A DNA stretch of 64,000 nucleotides from Hydnum rufescens UP504 (taxonomy: Eukaryota > Basidiomycota > Agaricomycetes > Cantharellales > Hydnaceae): positions 441,300-505,299 of the forward strand of contig MU128909.1 of NCBI GenBank assembly GCA_014904985.1, in the 5' to 3' direction. The position numbers were made by a program, and so were the translations under genes. The stretch's first letter is position 1; each line of letters opens with the position of its first letter. Of the stretch, positions 41,073-53,000 are shown one piece after another. The notes beneath the pieces were generated by a model. It searched no databases. It was not told the origin of the DNA and saw only the letters and a list, made by a program, of their open reading frames with translations.

Positions 41073-42585
41073 TTATATGTGCGCCGGGACTGGGTCGAAT
41101 GTTGTGTAGCGATAAAATGGCTTTTGAGGCATGCGGCCTTATAAGTCCCGGATTGGGGGAAGAGGTAATGCGAATAATTCGCGGTGCTTGCGAGTCGATA
41201 TTGATGTTGACACGGTCCGGCCGTGCGAAGCAAGACTCTTGAAGATTGTCCGTGCTGAATACTACATGTTCCCAACAAGGTCAGTCTGTGAAAGAATGCC
41301 GATAGAGATCAACAGGAGGTGAATACCTTGCTGGTGTCTTCATTCTCGCAAATCGCTTTAATTTCCATTGCCAGGCGCGTCATGAGGAACTGATCCCCCA
41401 CGATGATCCTCTCCCGTGTAGCGGCGGTGTCGTCGATTAATTTCTCCGGTTTCGTAGCGAAATCAACTTCTCCTCGCTCTATCGATGGCACATGAACAGC
41501 AATACAAGTCAGCAAGGGCAGGACAAGGAATGTAATGTATCCACGCAACTGATTCCGGCCTGCAACTCCAAGCGCACCCAATTCTCAATGCCGCGTTTGT
41601 TCACTAGACCTACAAGGAGGAATTCGTATACCCCGGAGTGTCCGGGGCGATCGCCTCTGTAGAGCCGTATGCTTTGCACAGTGCCGAGGCGGTGGTCTAT
41701 GAGACGCTTGTGTGAAACAACCACATTCAAGAATGGGAGAAGGCCGGGGCGAGAAAATTCTTTCGTGAGGCCGAGGGAAAGCATCGTCATCTCGATGGTG
41801 CTGGTGGTGTACCTCGGTAAGGCGGCAGTCTATGAGTAAAGCAAGTACAAAGGAAACAAAACGGTGAGGCACAGTGCATATCATTTTTAACAAAGCAACG
41901 GGCAAACGCACACGAAACCGATCCAATGCCATTTTAAGGTCCTGAGTGAACACGTATACTTCTTCGTCGTAATTCCGAAGGCGATGAATGATGGACAGGC
42001 GACGCCGCAATGTGCCCGAAGGTTCTGGATCGAGATGGAGTGCACTAATGGGATGCAAGTCCCTATGATTCAAGCAGGGGATGGCCTCTGTTAGCAACCG
42101 CAATGGCGAAGCATAATACTCCTGCAACTCACTCGGCGAGCATGTGCATTTCATGCTGAAGAGCAGGGGTAATCTGGGAAGGACTCATCCTAGCGAGTGG
42201 CTCTAAAAGCTCTACGAGGTATCGGACGAGATCTTCCAGCTGTACCAGCGTCGTTTCGTCCCCCACCTTCTTCTACATGATACGGAGGGAGTAAGTAATG
42301 CAGGAGGGATGACGGCAGTTCGCTAATGCGGTATAAGACTGGACTGACACTGTCGATCCTCTTGACGACCTCCAATAGGGCGTTGATCTCGCTTTTAATA
42401 TCCGTGTGGAGAATATAACGGATAGCATTCGCGGCAGACTGTGCTGTGGTTGTCAACGTGTTCACCGGCACGGTTTTCGTGGGGGTAGGTGCTAGCAACT
42501 TGCAAGGTGGCCTCTTGGAAAGCGAGAGCATCCGGTGGACTACGGCTCGTGGGCAGACTATCGTGTGGATCTTCGAAGAGCTCAT
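41073..42585 (-). CDS. Multi-exon unknown protein
   Basis: A likely start ATG at 42585 (MSSSKIHTIVCPRAV) opens an exon with VVKRIDSVSPVLYRISEL. Later segments are TLVQLEDLVRYLVELLEPLA (donor GAG|GTGAGT near 42135), DLHPISALHLDPEPSGTL then RRRLSIIHRLRNYDEEVYVF, MTMLSLGLTKEFSRPGLL then FLNVVVSHKRLIDHRLGT, and FATKPEKLIDDTAATRERII. A C-terminal frame stops at TAA (41073-41075). Introns with clear GT/AG separate most of them, but the junction near 42275 and the one near 41560 are unresolved. The pattern of conserved-looking helical stretches is that of a real host gene. I do not recognise the family. Confidence 0.5.
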
Positions 42586-44284
42586 GATGCCGACGACGAA
42601 CGAGGGCGAGGGGGGCAAGGATGTGGAAAGGAGGGAGTCCGAGAGCGGTGGAATCGTGAGGGATGACGGCCGCACGGGCCGTTGGGGGTGGCCGATAGAG
42701 AGTTCGGCCTAGCGGAGGTTGCGTATAGGTTCGGAGCAGGATGCCACGCTTCATTATGATTGATGACTCAGACACCCACCCATTTAAGGATCTCAGCTTT
42801 AGCAACGCCGATCAACGCGATTTTGTGGCGGTGAGAGTCATCCACGTGATTGGCTTAGTCAGGCCACACCAGTGAGCGACCATTTCACGAACAGTCTCTG
42901 TCCTTCGGATGGCCGTCGATGGCCTCGGGTGTATGAGGAGCTCAGGGTGTAGGGTTTACGGAGTCGGATTCTCACATGTTTTTAGGGCTCAATAGAAATT
43001 GTCCATAGTTAGGATCCACATCTTTGTTCACAAGCAACCGCCCTGTTGGGGGAAAAGCGTTACAAATATTACTAATCAGCCCTTCAAACAAAAATTGAGT
43101 GAGTTACCCTTCTAGGTGCAGGATCCTGGCCAATCTGAAGCCATTGTTGTTTTTGATTTATTTACATATCACTGTATGTATCCATCTGTTATACTCCCAC
43201 AGGCATGAAGGCAATTTGTCTTTTCTTTTGATGGTGGATTGGCGGTTGTCTTTTGTGGCTCAGGGCTTCAAAGGTGAAATGCCCCAGTTAGTAAGTCAAT
43301 TATTAATTCACTTAGTCAAACCTGTATAATCTGCTTATGTAATCTGCACAGAGCAACGATGGGGAATTTACTGTAAAATTTGCCAACCAAGCCATGGGCC
43401 TTCATCTGAAAGTTCCCAAGTTTTGGCAAAATGAGGGATGCCTGGGTGGTTTGCTTCCGACGAAGGATTCTCGGGACTTGCCGAACCTGTTCCAGCTCTT
43501 CTACTGATCGTTGCCAAACAAATAGGTTTTTTGTCATCGTAAATTACATGACATCACTTACTGGCATTGTGTCACGTGCCAATTATATAAGAGGGAGTGT
43601 CATGTGCCTATCAGAAATTTCGTTCCTTGGTCCCCCTCAAGACATCGGCATGCGCCCTCAAGACCGGCATACGCTCGGCAAGGGTGGATAGAACGCCTCT
43701 GTTCTGAAAAATTGGTGGCTGCCGAGATGCCGACCAAGAAAGCTGCACTTTGAAAATTGGGTAGTTCATTTTTGGGTTTTCATCACCTGCAGCCCTCCAT
43801 TTTAGTTTCAAGGTACGATGTTAACACATCCGTAGACAGATAGCCGAGCCCTCGCTCCGGGAATGGGGGCATAAACTTTGCTGTGTGACGAACGCTACGT
43901 AATATTTGTGTCATAGCTTGCCTATCAGTACGTGCCAGCAGAAATAACTATCGGTGACCTAAATCCTTTAACGACGCAAGATCGTTCAGTTAGGTGACCT
44001 AATCACAAGTTCTAAGGAATGATCTTGTCGATCCACAAAACCCATAGTAAGTAGTTTTGCAAGCGGTCCTATAGCATATTTGGCCCTTTACAGTGCACTG
44101 CAATGGTATAAAGCGAGCGATATGCGGTCAATCATCCAACATGGCCTGTGCGAACGGACGCTCCGATCTCACGGATCCACATACGCATCAATCAGACACT
44201 TGAATGTCCTCCTGCTTCTCATCTTAATGTAGCATCAGTTGTGATAATCAGATATCTTTGATATGGGATGGGACTTTACCAGGG
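42586..44284. other. Intergenic region with scattered inverted repeats
   Basis: No gene supported. A TATA-like ATTATATAAGAG lies at 43584, and AGGTCACC/GGTGACCT inverted motifs lie at 43955 and 43993. Frames at 43099-43691 have no domain. Confidence 0.4.
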
Positions 44285-44735
44285 TCATAATGTTGTCTCT
44301 ACTTCCGCCTTCACAACATATCGCCACGGTATCATGACCATGCCCACGAAGCGGCCCGTATTCGGATCTGCCTGCCCTAACATAAACTCCTCTGTATTCG
44401 TCAAGATCATGTTCCTCTCGCGATCGATGCACACAAAGGTGCCAATAAAAACGCGCCCATCCTTGATTGTAATCCGGTAATACTGTGACAACGTTGACCT
44501 GAGAGTTTCGAGAGGCCTGGAGGTGCACCTGTCAGCAGCAGCAGGAGACACAGAGCAAGGACAGCCTGCTTCACGAGAAAGGATATGCACCAGGCGCTGA
44601 ATCGCTCGCCATGTACTTGGCGTGTGAAACCGAGGCGCGTCGGAAGCAACCTCTTTCGCTCACTGGGATGGACCAGTCTGGTGCTCCTCCTCCGGTTCCA
44701 CATACCCTCCGACCGCATCATGCTGGGGTTCTCTT
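44285..44735 (-). CDS. LSm-domain protein, NAA38/LSMD1-like (5' end unresolved)
   Basis: The main exon 44285-44528 encodes LETLRSTLSQYYRITIKDGR, FIGTFVCIDRERNMILTN, then FMLGQADPNTGRFVGMVMIP and a terminal YVVKAEVE. This is an Sm1/Sm2 fold with the DGR and C/IDR...N signature found in NAA38 (Mak31), the small auxiliary subunit of the NatC N-terminal acetyltransferase. An upstream exon (44664 rightward, EPQHDAVGGYVEPEEEHQ) joins in frame across a 135-bp GTGAGC...CAG intron. The true ATG could not be located in that frame, so another short 5' exon is likely. It is divergent from APC5. Alternative: another orphan LSm protein. Confidence 0.65.
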
Positions 44736-45357
44736 GATGCTGATCGTGTACTACCGGGGCGTGGACTATCAGGATGGGGGTCCCCCCATCAACTACACCC
44801 GAAAGTCAAGATGCGAATCCTGAGGCTATTGGCTCGCGAAATTGGCGAAGTGGGCACCCATCGCGACCCTCATAGACGAAATTTTCTCATGCGCCCTGAA
44901 TTCACGTTCACGTAGATGAAAGCACCAACTCCGTATCGCACACTCGTTGGAAAGATCGTTTCTGGGTATGACGATCGAAGCCTTAAATCAGAGCTGGCAC
45001 TCCTCAAGCACACACTGAATGAAGCGGCACGTCTAATTTTTTCTCTGCATCATCGCTGTGCAGGTGCTAACTAATATATAGCCAAATGTCATGCGAAGTC
45101 CTGAAGTCCTCGGAGACCTGTTTAGTGGTGTGTTCCACAGTACTATCATCGTAATGTCAAGCCGATTTTGAGGTCTTCCGTTCAGATGCCCGTAATCTGG
45201 TGGCTGGCGTCGAGGATCTTCCAGTATGTGCTAGTTGTCGTACAATAGTGAATAGTTGAAGTATGACGTCAAAATCACAGGAAGATACATCATGTATCCT
45301 TGTCCGTGTCTCTTGCCGCCCTTCGTAGATATTCTGCTTAGAAGGACTATCGTTTAG

Positions 45358-47764
45358 GAGCGTCGCTCCTTCCTGGGATTATTTGTCAGGCGCTGTTTCC
45401 TGAGCTTCAGGAAGCTATCGTTTGCCGGCCAGGTGCGCCTACATAGCGATTTCAGCGAGTGGTGCGAGGGAAAGCTTGGTGCTGGCTATCACCTCTCTAC
45501 GGAGGATCGACGGCGGGGTATATTCACTTTCATCTCTACGCGCCTGCAATTAGACTGACGTCTTTTGTAGGACTCCAAATATATCCAGTAATATTTGATC
45601 TCCACGAACTATCGAAATCGGATCAATTTGAACAGTGAGCGGGGACTCCGAGTTCGATGGAATCAACTTGATGAGACAATCTGTCACAGGTTCGAGGCTT
45701 CTCAGAAAACTGGGGATAGCAAAGGCGCCCTAGACAGCCTTCGACGTTTCTATGACCAACGATTTGCATTGTCCGATGATTCGTAGGCTAATCCCCCATT
45801 CTACCACTCAAATTATACACTTATCGCAACGTTTCTCCAGAGTGTTATATCAACACTCACTTCTGAGCATGGCCGAACTCCATTATAATCAAGGGGAGCA
45901 CCGTGCCGCCCGTCACGTAAGTTTTGGCCAGATTTTCATTCCACGTCGCCCTTTAGCACAATTATTCCATGTTCTAGTTCCTCGATGAGGCGATCAGAAT
46001 TGCCAGAGAACGGAACGATACCATAACACTTAGTAGTTGTCAGAGGTTTGTCGTCGACTCCTTTCAACGTTCACGAGTTTCAGAGTCTAGGTTTTAATTG
46101 CTGCTTTGTCCTGGCAGTTTGATGCAGCGATATCACCAGACCCAGGAACTCTCTTTATCGCTCGTGATCGGACATCCACTGTGAAAGCAGGTATGTCGCC
46201 ACTAGAGGTGCTTTGGGAAATTAAGCGATTGTTGGACTTGGTAGGTATTCGTTGTCTTGTTCTATACTTCTCTCCTAGAACTCATGCTGGTGCGCATCGT
46301 CAGGGCGAGGGATTGCAACTGGCGTTTATCAAAGTCACCGAGAGTATGGGAGTATGGGACGCCAAATTGCGATCAAATCTTGGACTCGAGAAATGGCCGA
46401 AACACGCTGTATTGGCGGTCCTATGGAAGCTCGCCGGTAGCGCCGCTTCATAGTATGCCATGGGGCTTTCTCTGACTTATTTGTCCTCACGTTGTTCAGG
46501 CATCGAGACTTTGGCCAAATGCCACGAGAACATCATCAGGGCATTCACTCAAGCGGGTGACGATGATTCTCGAATGGCGGCGATCTGTTCACAGGCATCC
46601 CGGGTGCGAACTGCTTTCCTCGCTCTCGCGGTTTGATTGTCCTGGTCCAAGCAACTCACTAGTCTTTTTAGTACAATAGACAAGGCTCTCAAAGCAAAGC
46701 CCTACGACTTCTTCTCGACCCTCAAACTTGGCGCGGACTCAGTTTCTCCAGTATTCCCTATGGGCGCACGAAGTATGGAACGTCTTTTCGTTTACAATGG
46801 CACGAAAGTGAGTTGGTCTTGCTTCCTTTCACATTCCCTCATACCCGTTGCTGATGGTGAGATCCGCTGTTGTGGATATTGTAGAGGACAGAAGGCGCTG
46901 CACCGTGAATTCTTGCTTCCAAATCAACCACCTGCGCCACCCGTTACTCAATCTCTAGGAGCGTCTTCACCATACCAGTCGAAGACCGTTATCACGGAAA
47001 GTCTCCGGCTTGCGATGCAGTACAAGGTTTGATGAAAGTGCTCCTGGTGTGGTCGAGGACCCCTCACGCTGATCATTCCCCCCTTTTTTAAAGGATGCAA
47101 GCCAAACAGTTGCAGCTATCAAGCCATTAATGGAAGCCATCTGGAGCGCCGAGTTCCGGGGGATGTATTCGTACTATCGTATCGCCGTCGTGTTACTCGC
47201 GGATGTGGGGCTTGAACTCGGCCTTGCGCATTCGGGACGAGCGCTAATAGAGGAGGTTCTTCCTCAGGTGCAGTGGGATTTGTCCCCATATCTTCTGTTG
47301 TAGATCTGAGATCGGAACCCTCATTCATAATCCAGTTGTTGCTTGGGGACGACCTGGAGTTGAGGGCTTATGCGAGTTTAACTTACGCGAGATGTATCCT
47401 CGCAGGCGCCGGGGCCGGTACGTTTCATTTGTTTGATGCATTTCACGAGAATGTTTCGTATGCTCAATTGTTATGTCCAGATGTTTCTGAGACAAAACTG
47501 AAGGAGTGCCGGCCACATCTGATTCGGGCGATCAAAGATTACAAGGTGATCTCGAAGTATGAAAAGGCGCTCGAGGTGCTGTATACATTCTCTGTTGTGT
47601 GCCATAACTTGCGGACTTTTGGGGAGCGAGACAGTTGGGCGAGTCAGTTCATAACGCTGGATGAGGAGAGAAAGGCAGCGGGGCGGATGGGGGTCACCGA
47701 AGAGACAAGGGAAGTCTTTAAGACTATTACTGAGGTCGCGTATGTCGTTGGCCAGGAGCAATGA
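45358..47764 (+). CDS. APC5: Anaphase-promoting complex subunit 5 (5' end incomplete)
   Basis: A many-exon gene. Recognisable blocks in order: RRSFLGLFVRRCFLSFRKLS (first clear exon), FEASQKTGDSKGALDSLRRF then YDQRF, YQHSLLSMAELHYNQGEHRA, FLDEAIRIARERNDTITLSS, MSPLEVLWEIKRLLDL, KHAVLAVLWKLAG, NIIRAFTQAGDDDSRMAAI, YSYYRIAVVLLADVGLELGL and a final exon with HLIRAIKDYKVISKYEKALE, VLYTFSVVCHNLRTFGERD. The GDxxxALDSLRRFxD and TPR-like repeats are those of APC5, a scaffold of the APC/C ubiquitin ligase. One or more 5' exons between 44915 and 45357 are not resolved. The stop at 47764 lies only 60 bp from the MRP10 stop. Confidence 0.85.
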
Positions 47765-47824
47765 TGCCCAGATTAAATAATGATTATATGATGAAATGAA
47801 TATTCGTGGAGGGGATATGACGCT

Positions 47825-48223
47825 CTATATCTGTTTCCCTAACCGTGCAAGGTGATAATTTATTGTCGGTTTTCGAGGATTAGGTCGACCAGGCTTGAAA
47901 CCGAAGTTCTTCAGGGTTCGTCGTGGAAGAAGAAAGGTAAATGTAATCGCACCGGTCTTCTTGCCATGCAACTGCGGAGATTTCGGGCAGCACTATCACA
48001 GGTTTCGCTCCATGCCTGGCTCAATTCGTTCTTATTTCCACCAGCAGAGACTTTTACACTGGCCCAGCAATTGAGCAAAGTAGCGAGTTGGACGGCACAA
48101 GGGGCCGTGGGTTGGCCTATTTGAGCCTCCGATCTCAATCAAAGGTCCAGGCGGTCCGATCTCCTGAAATTCCACAGGCCACTCACCCTTCGTTGGACGG
48201 ACTTTAAGACGGGAGACACTCAT
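47825..48223 (-). CDS. MRP10: Mitochondrial small-subunit ribosomal protein mS37 (twin CX9C)
   Basis: Three exons: 48187-48223, 47953-48116 and 47825-47908, joined at GT-AG introns without frame loss. The start is MSVSRLKVRPTK. The core has two CX9C pairs (C-AVQLATLLN-C, then C-DSAARNLRS-C), the MIA40-import fold of Mrp10/CHCHD1, and the typical end KPTINYHLARLGKQI. About 95 residues long, normal for the family. It acts in the mitochondrial ribosome small subunit after import into matrix or intermembrane space. Its start is 82 bp from the UBC6 start, so a shared promoter is likely. Confidence 0.9.
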
Positions 48224-48305
48224 TGTGGTCACGCACGGGTTCGCGGCAAGTTGCGTGCACTCCAAATATCAGAGGTTTCCTCCACGTTGACAACAGCGCT
48301 CAGTC

Positions 48306-49755
48306 ATGGCGGGGCCTGTAGCCTACAACAAGAACAATTCCGGTGCGTACGCGTGGTGGGGGCAGCATTACTTGAATGAATTAGTATTGAAATGACTATG
48401 CAACTCCAGGGGTCAAGCGCATCATGGCGGAGGCACGAGAGCTGCGCGCAGATGCGTCAACGGAGTACACGGCGAGCCCATTGGAGGTATTCCCCCTCTC
48501 TCTCCATGCATTGTCTGTACCCTACTCGACCCTGGTGTGTATCTGTAGGAGGATATATTCGTGAGTGCGCGAGTTGTGGGGTAGTGGATTGTAAATTAAT
48601 TGATTCACATTGGTTACACAGGACTGGCATTGTACCATTCGAGGACCTGCAGGGACCGAGTTCGAGGGCGGGTTATATCACGCCCGTATCGTTCTACCTC
48701 CAGAATACCCATTCAAGGCGCCGTCCATCATGCTCCTCACTCCCAATGGACGCTTCGAATTGAACAAAAAGGTACGTCTAGCGGCTAGCCAAATTGATCC
48801 CTCCTGCTGAACTCGCGCCGTAGATATGCATTAGCTTCACATCTTACCATGAAGATCTTTGGCAGCCATCGTGGGGGGTGAGAACAGGTAAGTTGGGGAC
48901 CGCTGTAGTATCACGTGATCCTGACACGGCATCGGCTAGCTATAATCGGCCTGCAGTCCTTCTTCCCTCTTAAAGGGGAGGCAGCTGTGGGTGTAGGGGG
49001 CATCGAAGTTCCTGTTCATGAGCGTAAACGTCTCGCAAATTTGTAAGGCGCTTTCTCGCGCCAGATCGTGGTATTTTGAGCCTGATGGCGATATTTCTCG
49101 TAGATCCCGCAATTGGGTTCGTTTTTGACGAGGAGAGTACGTGGATTACTTACTCATCTTGAGTATGTAGGTGTGCCCCCATTGCCAGCAGTCTAATTTT
49201 GAAGCACTGCCGGATCCTGCCCCGGAGCCATCCAAGCCACCCGAGGGCGATCCGTGAGGCCCCTGCACCTGAAACTGCATCCACCGCACCAGTTGATGCA
49301 TCTACAGCATCCCCTTCTGCCGAAGCACCACCCGCGGCCATAGAGGCAACATCGTCGTCATCTCAAGATCCCCCGTATCCATAACCTCAACTAATATCGT
49401 CACCCCAACATCCTCCCAACCTTCTGAATCTAGTAGAGTCATCTGTAGAGTCACCGCATGTCCCCGATGCTGCGGCCTCAGTGCATCCGGTCCAAGTGCC
49501 GATTGCTCTCCCACCCAGGTCCCCGTCTCACAAGATGTGAATACCTCCCGACCCATGGATCTCACACCGTCGACGCCTGCTGCACGCGTCATCGCACAGC
49601 CCGCTTCTCACGAAAGGGGTGCGACGTCCATATCACGCACGAATGATCCACATGATGTCGGCATGGAGCCACGGTCGGCGCCATTGATCTTGGATCTGGC
49701 TATCATGGCGCTGGTCGCTCTCCTCGTTGCGATTCTTGCTCGCCGATTCCTTTGA
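48306..49755 (+). CDS. UBC6: Tail-anchored E2 ubiquitin-conjugating enzyme, UBC6/UBE2J type
   Basis: Begins MAGPVAYNKNNSG (exon 48306-48342) with exon 2 GVKRIMAEARELRADAS from 48410. UBC fold elements follow: DWHCTIRGPAGTEFEGGLYH, LPPEYPFKAPSIMLLTPNGR, then the active-site segment KKICISFTSYHEDLWQPSWG with the Cys in the UBE2J position (no HPN triad). After a CPHC-containing stretch and an acidic, proline-rich linker the protein ends with LILDLAIMALVALLVAILAR plus RFL, a single C-terminal TM anchor. The role is ER-associated degradation at the ER membrane. Several small introns are implied; some junctions in the linker are uncertain. Confidence 0.88.
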
Positions 49756-50167
49756 GAAGTGGGGAGCGTTTCTGGGTGTGGGTACCTGCCTTGTATTACG
49801 TTGTTTTTGGCTTTTGCTTCCTTTCTGATCAGGAAATATCGAGGTTGGTGGGTTGCTGAGACGTGTCGGTGCCCCACATTAATGCCGTAGCATTTCCTCT
49901 TGCCATTAATTATCAATCATGTACATTGTATGCGTGAACGGCTATGTAGACTGGCGTCGTAATCTGATCTACGATGTGTTTATTCTTATCAATGGTTGCC
50001 CGAACGGGAGCCTCGACCAGATGTACAACCGCCAATTCGGATTTGCAGTATAATAAAATCACAAAGAGCAAACAGATATAGTGAAAAGAATTAAGATGGC
50101 AGTACTGCGACTAAAGAAAAAAAGAAGGAGCAGGCAGGCGTACTCCATGTACGGATATCCTACCGAT
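49756..50167. terminator. Convergent 3' region between UBC6 and PRP21
   Basis: 412 bp between two facing stop codons. AATAAA-like AATAAAAT lies near 50051, and AT-rich stretches fit polyadenylation of both transcripts. No gene is visible. Confidence 0.4.
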
Positions 50168-52952
50168 CTACTTTTTCTTCTTCGGTGGATCCCTCAATGT
50201 CATCACGATCAAGTCGTCGTCGTCCATATTATAACTCGCGAGCGTATTCGCATTCGTCAGAACCTTGTTCCTGAAACTTAGCTTGATGCGACTGGCAGGG
50301 ATGTTCGCCTTGATATGAGCGATGATCCTGTCTCGTAACGAGGAGATGAGCAGGGTTAGGGGGATGTCCGGAATCGTGGCAATCGCTCCATTGAGGTTCC
50401 ACTCCGGCTTATCTGAGATATTTGGCAATTGCACAGATAGAACGATGGCCGCCTGGAAAATAGATATAAAGGGTTAGGCCAAAGCGCCAGGCGGACATGC
50501 TGCCCTGGACAGACAACGGCGAAAAGGTACAAGCACGCACCGGGTGCATACTGATCCAATCTTCCTCCTGAAAAATGATCAAGACAGCCCCATCAGCGAA
50601 ACAAGCCATGGTCTTCTCAAAAAGATACGTACAGGGTAATAATGCCCTTCGGGCCGTTCAATTCGTGGGCGCTTGGCTACAGGCTCTGCCTCAGGAGCAC
50701 CATCTGCGGGTCGCGTTGGCAACCCACCGAGCGCCGCAAGTCTCGATGGATGCATCCCCAACGGGACGCCAGGGCCCGTTGGTGGGCCCCCGAACGTTGG
50801 TGTAAGGGGAAGTGGATGATGCATTCCTCCCATGTACACTGAAGGCGGTTGGGGTTCGGCGGAAATGACAGCACCTGCATACGCATTGCCGCCTTGTGCG
50901 GCAAGGGTATTGGGGTTTTGAGGGAGGGAAATCGGTGGTGGAGGGAGTGATGAGGTTGCAATTGGATTGATCGATGGCCCAATAGCCGGTCCAATAGTTG
51001 ACGTGTCCGTCCTGAGAAAGAAGGAATTGATTAAAATTCGGGCCAACATAGATAAAGAACCAAGCACCAACGGTCCAAGTCCATGTGCCTTGTGGATGGC
51101 CGCAATTTGTTCATCAAAGTTGACATTAGTCTGATACTTGTCGAGAGTGTTGGCTTTGGAAGCAGTATGTCCGTCCCAAACAGCCTTCTCGCGCTCCTTG
51201 CGACGGAGATTCTCTTCCTCTTCTTCTCGCTTGCGTTTCTCGTCATCTCCATCGAACAAATCTGCACGAGCGCGTGCCAATTGCTTGAGTGCAGATCCGA
51301 CATTAGCACCTGTGAGACATCATCATCAGGTCTCCGTCACCACACGAGGGAATCCACCGAACACCACTCACCCCGCTGCAACTCATTGGCTTGGGCCCTC
51401 CTCGCTTCGATGGCGTCACGCTGACTCTTCCACTTGGGATCCAGCAATTCAATTCGCATGTGCTCTTCCAGTTCGTCGACGGGAATTTGCAGCCCACAAA
51501 TGGAACATATTGTTACCGTTGCCTTTGCAGCTCTTGCGGCGAGGCCTATAATGAACCCAATAGTTAGATAACCAAGATCCAAAGAGTACGTAGCGCACAG
51601 CACACACTTTTCGGTACATAATCTTTCCTGATTTTCATCGGTGCGCCATGTTCGGTCGATCGAGCTTGAAGTTCTCTCGCTCGAGCTTGATCTTCTTCCT
51701 CCTTCTGTACAGCCTGTTGGTCGTCTTCTTCATCTGAAGCCACGTCCATCTCCATATTATCCGCAGGACGCGACGCTACTTCTTCCGCTTTGGCAGCCGC
51801 AGCAGCAGCATCAGCAGCAGCCTGGCTTGCCTTGTGTGCCTCGACTTCTGGGGCTGTGTTTTCCGTGATCATGGCTGCCATACGCTTCTGTGTTAGGGTC
51901 ATGTTCTCCACCTCAGCGATAGTCATTGGTAATGGCAATTCAGATTGCGCATCGACTTGGGTGAATTCGATGGTTTGTACAATGGCGAAATCATGCCAGT
52001 CGATCTCGGCAAATGCGATGGCCTCTTCATCTCGCTCTTTCGCCCGCTTCGATTCGCGTTCTCGCTGGAATCGCTCCCATTCCCCTCGTTCTCGAGCGTC
52101 TGACAAGAGATTTGATCGTCCCTCAGGACCCTTGAATGAATTCAATTTATCGATGGCTTCAGGAGGCGGATACGAGAACCCGAGAATACTGCTCCACGAT
52201 GTGGTTGAAATAGCTGAAGAGAGAATGGTCTGGCCGGAGGAAATCGAATTGATAGTTCCGACCTTCCCGAACTGACAATGACCGTAGGAAAGTTGGACCC
52301 CGTCGGGCAGTGAAAGAGAGCAGTAAGTTTTAAGATATCGCTGCAAAAAAAAGTTTAAATCGTTAAGCGATCGTAAGACGGGTCAGTTCTACAGGTGACG
52401 TACAGATCCAGAGCATTTTTATGGGGTACATCAAGAACAAATGGGAGAGTGGGCGGCTCTCTTGGCGTAGAGTCGAGAGGAGTGTTCCCTTTTATCTGCG
52501 CCGAGGCGGCAGACGAAGCGGCGGCAGCCTCTTTGGCATCGAGAGCAGCAGCATCGCCCCCTTCACGTATTTTCTCTATTCGATGCCTATAATAAGCATG
52601 GTAAGGGTCGGCCGCGTTCAAGAACGACCATTTGGGGTCCTGACGATGGTTCTCGCGAATCTTCTCCTCGAACTGTACAGAGTTGGCAGACACCGCGACA
52701 AAGCCAGCGGTCGAATCAATGATAGCTACGGAACATGACAGTATGTAAGCACCAGAGAATAAGGATTGTACACAGGTTCTACACACTCCGTAGCTCTGGA
52801 GGAGGATAGATCATTCCAGATATGAATTTTGGCACGCTTTTGAGGGTGCTATCGCCATTTGCCATAACATCATCTCCGGAACCATTGAGAGAGGGCGAGA
52901 GGTCTGAGATCCCCCCGTTTGTTACAGGTGGCAAGACTTCAACGACAGCCAT
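50168..52952 (-). CDS. PRP21: Splicing factor 3A subunit 1 (Prp21/SF3A1)
   Basis: Likely start MAVVEVLPPVTNGG at 52952 (an upstream in-frame ATG at 52970 is possible). In order: a SURP module (VDKTAGFVAVSANSVQFEEK, KWSFLNAADPYHAYYRHRIE), a charged linker, WHDFAIVQTIEFTQVDAQSE, EHGAPMKIRKDY, a zinc-like segment (TICSICGLQIPVDELEEHMR) with RIELLDPKWKSQRDAIEARR, NVNFDEQIAAIHKAHGL, a proline-rich region, and a C-terminal ubiquitin-like domain (IKLSFRNKVLTNANTLASYN) ending PPKKKK. These are the standard SF3A1 parts, which help recruit U2 snRNP to the branch site. Several introns. The start is 48 bp from that of the next gene. Confidence 0.93.
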
Positions 52953-53000
52953 CGTAAACGTCGGAAGCAATAGTGTGGCAATTTCCGCTCGATCCTGTCA
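52953..53000. promoter_or_regulatory. 48-bp bidirectional start region
   Basis: Separates the divergent start codons of PRP21 (minus) and the Atg38-like gene (plus). No TATA box is visible; transcription start sites must overlap the opposing transcript or share this space. Confidence 0.5.

Noticed and set aside
48032..48265. 77-codon minus ORF read straight through MRP10 intron 1
   Set aside because: Splicing at GTGAGT...AAATAG yields the conserved twin CX9C protein; the read-through frame does not.
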